A stretch of 10,373 bases of DNA from JANWHF01 sp036276235 (GTDB taxonomy: Bacteria; Planctomycetota; Phycisphaerae; Tepidisphaerales; Tepidisphaeraceae): the NCBI GenBank assembly GCA_036276235.1, contig DATBDZ010000198.1, positions 1 through 10,373 on the forward strand, given 5' to 3'. The notes under the pieces are model-generated. The model saw nothing but the letters and a program-made list of their open reading frames with translations. It had not been told where the DNA came from and did no database searches. Of the stretch, positions 5,975-10,373 are shown one piece after another. How positions within the stretch are numbered: position 1 is the stretch's first letter; every line of letters begins with the position of its first letter. The position numbers and the translations under genes are program-made.

Positions 5975-7225
5975 TTATTTCCCCACCCGCGCTTTGATCG
6001 CTTCCCACGCCACGGGCGGATGCCCATCGATCGGCAGAAACAGCGCGATGTGATCCGCCGGAAGCAAAACCACATCGTTCACTCCGGCAAGCTTCGCACT
6101 GGCGACCGTCACCGGTCCGTCGCTCTCGCCCGTGTCGTGCCGGTAATGGTCAGCGGCATTCTTCAAGCCATTTTTACATTGCCGGAAACCCCACCAGCCG
6201 CCCACGCGGCCATCAAACCAGCCCGCCATCCCGTCGAAGCATTCCGCGCTCATGCGCGACGCCGGATGCTGCGTGCCGGCGATCACCGTATATCGCACGC
6301 CCGCGCGGCGAGGGAGTGCCGCCATTTTTTTGAGGAAGGGAGATTCGGGCGCCAGCTCGCGGCCAGCTTCGCCGACGCCTTCGGTGACGTACCAGCTTGG
6401 GCTCCAATCCGGATCATTGCGCCATAAATTGTAATGCTGTTGAATGCTCAGAATGAAGCGAAGCTTCGACCAGGACGAGCCGGCATTGGGCGTGCCGACC
6501 ATGATGAGCCGATCGACGCCGCCGACGTATGAAGCGCCTTCGAGATAATCGCGCGCGACCAATCCGCCCATGCTGTGCGCGATGATCTGTACTCGGAGCG
6601 TCGGATAGAGCGCGCGAAGTTCGGTCAGCCGCTGCGCGAGATTGGCGGCGCTGTCGTCGATCGGTTGATCGCCGGCGTAGCTGAAGTAGCCGACCTGATC
6701 CCCCTCATGGGTGAGCAGATCGGCGAGCGGCACCAGCATGCCGCGGTCGCTGTCGATGCCGTGAATCAGGATGATCAGCGGACGATCCGGGTTGATCGAC
6801 GGCGGCACAAACAGCCCCCAGCGTTTGGCCTGCCGCAGCGTGGCATCGGGCGAAGCGGCCGCCGCCAATACGCGCGCGGCTCGGGCCAGCTCATCACATC
6901 GCGTCGCGAGCTTGTCCGGATCGACGCGTAGCAGCAATGCATTTCCATCGACGCTCAAATGCCCCGCCTGCCCGAGCGTGAGATTGACCGCGTCGATAAG
7001 CTGCGCGCCCTGAGGCGAATTGATGACAACATCCCCGCTGGCCAGGCTGAGGCCCGGCAGATCCATCTCATGGCAAACCGCCGCCGACAGGTCCGCGACG
7101 TGCAGCGTCCCCTGCTTGAGCGGCACTCGCTGCTCGCGCGGCGCGGCGGCAACACACGCACCCGCCAACACCAGGCCCAGCAAAACGCCGGATAATCGCC
7201 GCCAGACAAGGCCAATCTTCGGCAC
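5975..7225 (-). CDS. Secreted or lipid-anchored alpha/beta hydrolase (lipase/PGAP1-like)
   Basis: 416 residues from GTG at 7225. A hydrophobic N-terminal segment (11-28, LSGVLLGLVLAGACVAAA) is a signal peptide; AGAC-24 could be a lipobox, and AAA-P is an alternative cleavage site. Residues about 36-101 (LHVADLSAAVCHEMDL...LLLRVD) resemble a small STN/secretin-like beta-alpha domain, which I give as a guess. The hydrolase domain begins PLIILIHGID (149-158, oxyanion HG) and has the nucleophile elbow AHSMGG with Ser218, followed by GGVDRLIMVGTPNAGSSW, which resembles lipases and PGAP1-like esterases. Candidate acid and base residues are in ESDGPVTV and ADHIALF near the C-terminus. The substrate cannot be read from the sequence. 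The gene diverges from the halogenase; the gap of about 118 nt must hold both promoters. Confidence 0.85.
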   Translation of the reverse strand: MPKIGLVWRRLSGVLLGLVLAGACVAAAPREQRVPLKQGTLHVADLSAAVCHEMDLPGLSLASGDVVINSPQGAQLIDAVNLTLGQAGHLSVDGNALLLRVDPDKLATRCDELARAARVLAAAASPDATLRQAKRWGLFVPPSINPDRPLIILIHGIDSDRGMLVPLADLLTHEGDQVGYFSYAGDQPIDDSAANLAQRLTELRALYPTLRVQIIAHSMGGLVARDYLEGASYVGGVDRLIMVGTPNAGSSWSKLRFILSIQQHYNLWRNDPDWSPSWYVTEGVGEAGRELAPESPFLKKMAALPRRAGVRYTVIAGTQHPASRMSAECFDGMAGWFDGRVGGWWGFRQCKNGLKNAADHYRHDTGESDGPVTVASAKLAGVNDVVLLPADHIALFLPIDGHPPVAWEAIKARVGK

Positions 7226-7230
7226 AATCA

Positions 7231-7235
7231 CCTCC
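7231..7235 (-). promoter_or_regulatory. Ribosome binding site choosing a GTG start for the hydrolase
   Basis: GGAGG on the minus strand lies 5 nt before GTG at 7225. The longest open frame begins at another GTG (7237) that sits inside this very site, so the start at 7225 (MPKIGLVWRR) is preferred and makes a normal signal peptide. Confidence 0.7.
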
Positions 7236-7343
7236 ACATCAGACCCGGTCCATCGAGTCTGACGATATCATAGATACAATTCGGCCCGCGGAGGTTAGAA
7301 AAGTTGTTTGAAAGCGGAATGGTGAAATTGACGAAGGCACCCC

Positions 7344-8849
7344 ATGACAGTCACCGACAACAAAAAAATCACCCGCATCATCGTCCTCGGCGGCGGCAGC
7401 GCCGGCTTTCTTGCGGCGCTCGCGCTCCGCGCCAAGCTGCCAGCGATGCCCGTCTCAGTCATCCGCTCAAAGGATATCGGCATCATCGGTGTCGGCGAAG
7501 GGTCCACGCTTTCACTCACCGATTTCCTCCACAACTACATCAAGGTCGATCCGCGCAAATTCTTCGAGACGGCGATGCCGACCTGGAAGCTTGGCCTCAA
7601 ATTCATCTGGGGAACGCGCCCGCATTTTTTCTACACCTTCAGCGCGCAGCAGATGGATGCACGCTTTGCGCAGTTCCCCCGCGCGATCGGGTACTACTGC
7701 GAGCGAGACATGCAGGATGCGGAACTTTACATGTCGATGATGGAGTACAACCGCATCTTCGAGCGCGCGCCAAATGGCCTGCCGCAGCCGCACGGGTACA
7801 TCGCCTATCACGTCGAGAATGATTTCTTCGTGAAATATTTGGAAGCTTTGGCGCTGGAGCGCGGCATCGAGATCGTCGAAGACACCGTCGCCGAGGTGAA
7901 ACAGGATGAGAACGGAATCAGCGGCCTTTCGCTCAAATCGGGCCGCACGCTTTGTGCCGATTTGTATGTCGATTGCTCCGGCTTCATCTCGCTGCTTTTA
8001 GGCAAGACGCTTAAGGAGCCTTACATTTCTTTCAGGCCGAGCCTCTTTTGCGATCGCGCGGTGGTCGGCGGCTGGCCGCGGCAGGGGGAGCCGATCCTTC
8101 CTTACACCACTTGTGAAACGATGAACAGCGGCTGGTGCTGGCAGATCGAACACGAGAATCGCATCAATCGCGGCTATGTCTATTGCTCGTCTTTCATCAG
8201 CGACGAGGAAGCCGAAAAAGAATTTCGCGGCAAGGCGCCCAAGGCCGGCCCCACCCGCGTGGTGAAGTTTATCTCCGGGCGGCACGAGCGGGCGTGGGTG
8301 AAGAATGTTGTCGCGATCGGCAACGCCACCGGCTTCGTCGAGCCGCTGGAGGCGACTGCCCTGGGCGCGATCGCCGTACAGAGCCGCATCCTCGCCGACA
8401 CGCTCGCCGAGGGCGACAGCCACGTGCGACCGACGCTCGTCAACTGCTACAACACGCATCACGCCAACTACTGGGACGCCATCCGCGGCTTCATCGCGAT
8501 CCATTACAAATTCAACGACCGCCTCGATACTCCCTTCTGGCGCGAATGCCGCGAAAAGACCGACTTAAGCGTCGCGCAATCACTGGTGAATTTTTATCAG
8601 GAAAACGGCCCCAGCGGCTATTGGGGCCAGGGCATCCTGCTCCACCCCGCCGACCAATTCGCCGTCGGCGGCTACATGACCCTCCTCGTCGGCCAGCGCG
8701 CGCCATGCACACGGCCGGTAATCCCTGATGCCGAGATGCAAGCGTTCAACATGCATCGCCAAAAGAATCGCGAGCGAGCGCTTCGCGCGATGAGCAGCGA
8801 GGAAGCGCTGATGCTTATGCGCAGTGAGGCTTGGAAGTGGGAGAGGTAG
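7344..8849 (+). CDS. Flavin-dependent halogenase, tryptophan halogenase family
   Basis: 501 residues, about the usual length. The N-terminal FAD site is IIVLGGGSAGFLAA (GGGSAG at 16-21), followed by IGVGEGS (48-54). Lys82 in TWKLGLKF matches the catalytic lysine of PrnA-type enzymes that carries the hypohalous species. Glu336 in FVEPLEAT (331-338) matches the partner glutamate. The signature WxWxIP appears as WCWQIE (264-269): both Trp are kept, but the final Pro is Glu. GYVYCSSFISDEEAEKEF then follows as in this family. Such enzymes halogenate an aromatic ring using FADH2, oxygen and halide; the flavin must come from a reductase, and none is encoded here. No biosynthetic cluster surrounds it, so the substrate is unknown and may not be free tryptophan. 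A GAAGG site precedes ATG. The gene is divergent from the hydrolase. Confidence 0.9.
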   Translation: MTVTDNKKITRIIVLGGGSAGFLAALALRAKLPAMPVSVIRSKDIGIIGVGEGSTLSLTDFLHNYIKVDPRKFFETAMPTWKLGLKFIWGTRPHFFYTFSAQQMDARFAQFPRAIGYYCERDMQDAELYMSMMEYNRIFERAPNGLPQPHGYIAYHVENDFFVKYLEALALERGIEIVEDTVAEVKQDENGISGLSLKSGRTLCADLYVDCSGFISLLLGKTLKEPYISFRPSLFCDRAVVGGWPRQGEPILPYTTCETMNSGWCWQIEHENRINRGYVYCSSFISDEEAEKEFRGKAPKAGPTRVVKFISGRHERAWVKNVVAIGNATGFVEPLEATALGAIAVQSRILADTLAEGDSHVRPTLVNCYNTHHANYWDAIRGFIAIHYKFNDRLDTPFWRECREKTDLSVAQSLVNFYQENGPSGYWGQGILLHPADQFAVGGYMTLLVGQRAPCTRPVIPDAEMQAFNMHRQKNRERALRAMSSEEALMLMRSEAWKWER

Positions 8850-8937
8850 CAAAGGATCGCTGAGGACCGGTAGACGACCAGACTTTATAAATTCCCCGCT
8901 TCGTTCTTCTGCCCCCCCGACTCAGTTCCTAATGAAT

Positions 8938-9017
8938 TTCTTTGCGTACTTTGTCTCTTTGCGTCTTTGCGCATTTCGACTTGCGCAAAGACGCAAAGAG
9001 ACAAAGAGCGCAAAGAA
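8938..9017. repeat. Long inverted repeat of the TTTGCGTCTTTGCG type
   Basis: Arms of 36 nt (8938-8973 and 8982-9017) are reverse complements with 2 mismatches (TA against CT) around an 8-nt loop. Weaker matching (AGTTC...GAATT against its complement in GAATCGAACT) continues outward, to about 8924-9028. Each arm is itself a run of short CTTTGCGT-like units. It is related to the repeat at 9952-10073, where G replaces T in several units. Its role is unknown. Confidence 0.9.
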
Positions 9018-9143
9018 GAATCGAACTCAATCCCCGAGCCGGGCAGATGTTCTCGCTTACTTAGCACAAGATTTGCCCTTTAAGCGAAGCGAGGCCGCGC
9101 CGTCGCGGCTGAGTTTGTCGGTTTATTGCACTGTTGCTCGTTT

Positions 9144-9147
9144 GAGG
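9144..9147 (+). promoter_or_regulatory. Ribosome binding site of the RDD protein gene
   Basis: GAGG (within TTTGAGGAAG) is 8 nt before ATG at 9156. The longer frame starting at 9126 would put this site inside the coding region and add MHCCSFEEEV, which has no support. Confidence 0.65.
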
Positions 9148-9155
9148 AAGAAGTG

Positions 9156-9902
9156 ATGAAGGACTCCAATCTCACGGCAGCCAATGATTCGATCATCCCA
9201 ACCGCTCAGCCGGCTTCGCGCTTGCGACATCTGCTTGCCACCGTCTTCGACGGGTTTGTCTGGATGGGCCTGGCCTTTGGCGGGTATGTTGCCGCTTTGT
9301 CACTCTTTTATTCGGAGCGAGAGAAACTGGTGGCGGCGGTAATGGGCGCGATCTACTTCGTCATGCCCATCTATTTTCTGAGCGAAGTATTCGGCCAGCG
9401 CAGTCTCGGCAAGCGCATCTTCGGCGTGGCGATCGTTGCGAAGGATGGGACCGACGGGACAAAACGGCGTCGGATGCTCCGGTGGGCGATCAAGTCGTCG
9501 CCGTGGTTTGCGGCATTGGTCCTGAGACTCCTCACGATTTACCTGGGAGAGAAGCCGTTCGTGCACACCATTCTCGCGCGATATCCCAACACGCTCGAAG
9601 CATTGGTCGTGGCGGCGATCGACCGCCTGCTGGCGGCGTGTCATCTGGACGTGATGAGCTGGGAGATCGTGACCATGCCGCCGTTGTTCGCCATCCGATT
9701 CATAGCGGAGGGGATGGTGTTGATGACCATTCTCATGCTCGGTTATTTGCTGATCGTTTTCCCCTCACGCCGCACGTTGCTCGATCGCCTGAGCGGCACG
9801 ATGGTCGCCCGTCGGCAAAAGCAGTTCCGGGGATTTGAAGCACTGCCCAGCACTCATCGTCCCAATGATCGCCCGACGGGCCGGCCAGCGTTGGGCCATT
9901 GA
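9156..9902 (+). CDS. RDD-family membrane protein
   Basis: 248 residues. The RDD pattern is present: RLRHLLATVFDGFVW with Arg22 or Arg24 and Asp32 at the start of helix 1, then FGQRSLGKRIFGVAIVAKDG (79-98) after helix 2, and LLDRLSGTMV with Asp210 near the end. Predicted helices are about 33-52, 59-79, a weaker pair in the middle (WFAALVLRLLTIYL) and one at about 187-205 (VLMTILMLGYLLIVF). The middle, about 110-185, is longer than in the shortest RDD proteins. The C-terminal tail (FEALPSTHRPNDRPTGRPALGH) is basic and likely disordered. RDD proteins are often suspected to be transport-related, but the role of this one cannot be read. It lies 306 nt after the halogenase, so joint transcription is doubtful. 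Confidence 0.82.
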   Translation: MKDSNLTAANDSIIPTAQPASRLRHLLATVFDGFVWMGLAFGGYVAALSLFYSEREKLVAAVMGAIYFVMPIYFLSEVFGQRSLGKRIFGVAIVAKDGTDGTKRRRMLRWAIKSSPWFAALVLRLLTIYLGEKPFVHTILARYPNTLEALVVAAIDRLLAACHLDVMSWEIVTMPPLFAIRFIAEGMVLMTILMLGYLLIVFPSRRTLLDRLSGTMVARRQKQFRGFEALPSTHRPNDRPTGRPALGH

Positions 9903-9951
9903 TGCAAGTCCGGACAATGCGCGTCGTTCGCGAAGGGGGAGGTCGTTCTCT

Positions 9952-10073
9952 GCGCCAAGAGGCCAAGACGCCAAGAGCGCAAAGAGGAATTTCATCGATC
10001 ACGCCATAGGTTCCCGCTCAATGTGACTCTCCAAATTTCTTCTTGGCATCTCGGCGTCTTGGCTCCTTGGCGC
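9952..10073. repeat. Imperfect inverted repeat of the TTGGCGTCTTGGCG type
   Basis: Arms of 41 nt at 9952-9992 and 10033-10073 are reverse complements with scattered mismatches (shared core GCCAAGACGCC, ends GCGCCAAG and AATTT), around a 40-nt spacer. Compared with the repeat at 8938-9017, the arm order is reversed: here the A-rich strand comes first. The rest of the gap from 9903 to 10154 shows no gene. Confidence 0.85.
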
Positions 10074-10154
10074 TATCTTCCTCGACTCACGAGTCAGCGC
10101 AGAGGAAATCAGGGGACGCCGCTACTCCCGAGTGTAGTGCATCCGGCGCGGCGG

Positions 10155-10183
10155 TTGGCAACGCGACTCGCGCTCGCGAGAAT
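10155..10183 (+). promoter_or_regulatory. Possible sigma-70 promoter of the tRNA
   Basis: TTGGCA (10155-10160) matches the -35 consensus at 5 of 6 places and is followed after 17 nt by GAGAAT (10178-10183), which matches the -10 consensus at 4 of 6. Transcription would start about 6 nt before the tRNA. The -10 box is weak, so this is tentative. Confidence 0.35.
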
Positions 10184-10195
10184 ATTGCCTGTCCT

Positions 10196-10373
10196 GTGCC
10201 TGTAGCTCAATTGGCAGAGCGGTTGCCTCTAACCCGCATTTCTCACCCATTTTTGTGGAGTTCCCTATAGCGCGACGACCTTTCTGCTGTTAGTGTCGAG
10301 AGTTACCACGCAATCGCACTATCAACAAAAAGGTTCGTCGCATGACAGACTGTAATCAATTGGTCCTGGGTTT
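10196..10373 (+). tRNA. tRNA-Lys(CUU) interrupted in the anticodon loop; 3' end beyond window
   Basis: Exon 1 (10196-10230) has the acceptor strand GTGCCTG, T8 A9, D stem GCTC/GAGC with the canonical D loop AATTGGCA, and then GTTGC CTCT up to position 35. Exon 2 resumes at 10353 with TAA TCAAT TGGTC CTGGG TT, matching the lysine tRNA anticodon 3' side, variable loop and T stem (Escherichia coli tRNA-Lys has TTAATCAATTGGTC). Joined, the loop is CTCTTAA with anticodon CUU, and stem 27-31/39-43 pairs at four of five places (one G-U). Defects: C31 faces U39 where A31 is expected, and with a 5-nt variable loop position 56 would be U instead of C. It may be a functional intron-containing gene or a decayed one. 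The missing part should carry the T loop and acceptor CAGGCAC. Confidence 0.75.
10231..10352 (+). other. 122-nt insert (putative intron) in the tRNA-Lys anticodon loop
   Basis: The insert begins AACCCGC and ends GACAGACTG. The exon before it ends in U (CTCT) and its own last base is G, the two boundary bases of group I introns. GGAG at 10257-10260 can pair with CUCU of exon 1 (three Watson-Crick pairs and a terminal G-U), like a short P1. Inside, 10272-10283 pairs with 10329-10341 over 12 bp with one bulged base, and TAGTG (10291-10295) pairs with CACTA (10317-10321). I could not identify P3-P8 or the P7 guanosine site, and 122 nt is below the usual group I size. No terminal inverted repeats or target duplication are visible. 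It could be a reduced intron, an intron of another kind or a plain insertion. Confidence 0.55.

Larger units (their letters stand above)
8850..9155. other. 306-nt gap without a gene, largely repeat
   Basis: Between the halogenase stop and the RDD start there is no credible coding frame. The centre (8938-9017) is a long palindrome described separately. The flanks (8850-8937 and 9018-9143) show nothing I can identify; a promoter for the RDD gene would have to lie after 9017. Confidence 0.7.

Noticed and set aside
5656..5997. A 113-residue frame with the SPEYRGEG peptide
   Set aside because: It is the translation of the intergenic repeats at 5703-5775 and 5817-5942 and not a gene.
7259..7280. 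TACAAT (7275-7280) as a -10 box for the halogenase
   Set aside because: The hexamer is acceptable, but no -35 box lies at 16-18 nt and the leader would be long. Too weak to list.
4413..9017. The palindromes as a CRISPR array
   Set aside because: There are no regularly spaced direct repeats with unique spacers and no cas genes; each is an inverted repeat.
8824..9156. A 110-residue frame after the halogenase
   Set aside because: Most of it is the translated palindrome at 8938-9017. There is no ribosome site and no family similarity.
10226..10353. Archaeal-type bulge-helix-bulge tRNA intron
   Set aside because: I cannot form the two 3-nt bulges separated by a 4-bp helix at the junctions, and such introns are not expected in bacteria.
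10196..10373. tRNA fragment as an attachment site of an integrated element
   Set aside because: Both sides of the anticodon arm are present within 122 nt and in the right order, so the interruption is a small insert. No integrase gene is seen. A left-over tRNA end from phage or island integration would normally be a 3' fragment.

Overview
The window looks like a piece of a planctomycete chromosome, probably from the Phycisphaerae side of the phylum. Three things point there: a small membrane protein ending in a CxxCGYDLR...CPEC zinc ribbon, a secreted protein with two 3-keto-disaccharide hydrolase (DUF1080) domains, and several families of long imperfect palindromes between genes, one of which reads as the peptide SPEYRGEG in shadow frames. 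No species can be named from the sequence alone.

Layout. The minus strand holds, reading leftwards: a zinc-ribbon membrane protein (4090-3581), a secreted CBM-like protein and a secreted DUF1080 protein that form a tight two-gene unit (3511-1759), a stand-alone leuD (1569-1009), and a toxin-antitoxin-like pair (874 to the left edge) made of an unrecognised 168-residue protein and a MazF/PemK toxin cut by the window edge. Turning to the plus strand, 4215-5750 encodes a GT-C type membrane glycosyltransferase (GT87-like), which faces a minus-strand secreted alpha/beta hydrolase (7225-5975) across a cluster of inverted repeats. Divergent from the hydrolase is a flavin-dependent (tryptophan-type) halogenase (7344-8849), followed by an RDD-family membrane protein (9156-9902).

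The most unusual part is the right end. From 10196 there is a tRNA-Lys(CUU) whose anticodon loop is split, between positions 35 and 36, by a 122-nt structured insert. The upstream exon ends in U and the insert ends in G, as in group I introns, but the insert is too short for an ordinary group I intron and I could not find the catalytic core. The T arm and 3' acceptor strand lie beyond the window.

How the genes work together: the CBM-like and DUF1080 proteins are probably co-transcribed and exported to act on extracellular or periplasmic carbohydrate. The MazF pair is self-contained, and its sampled base composition (about 50 percent G+C, against about 60-67 percent in two blocks sampled elsewhere) suggests transfer. 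The other genes look like separate functions. Repeats are frequent: one palindrome lies inside the glycosyltransferase gene, another supplies that gene's last codons and stop, and further repeats fill the gaps at 5817-5942, 8938-9017 and 9952-10073.
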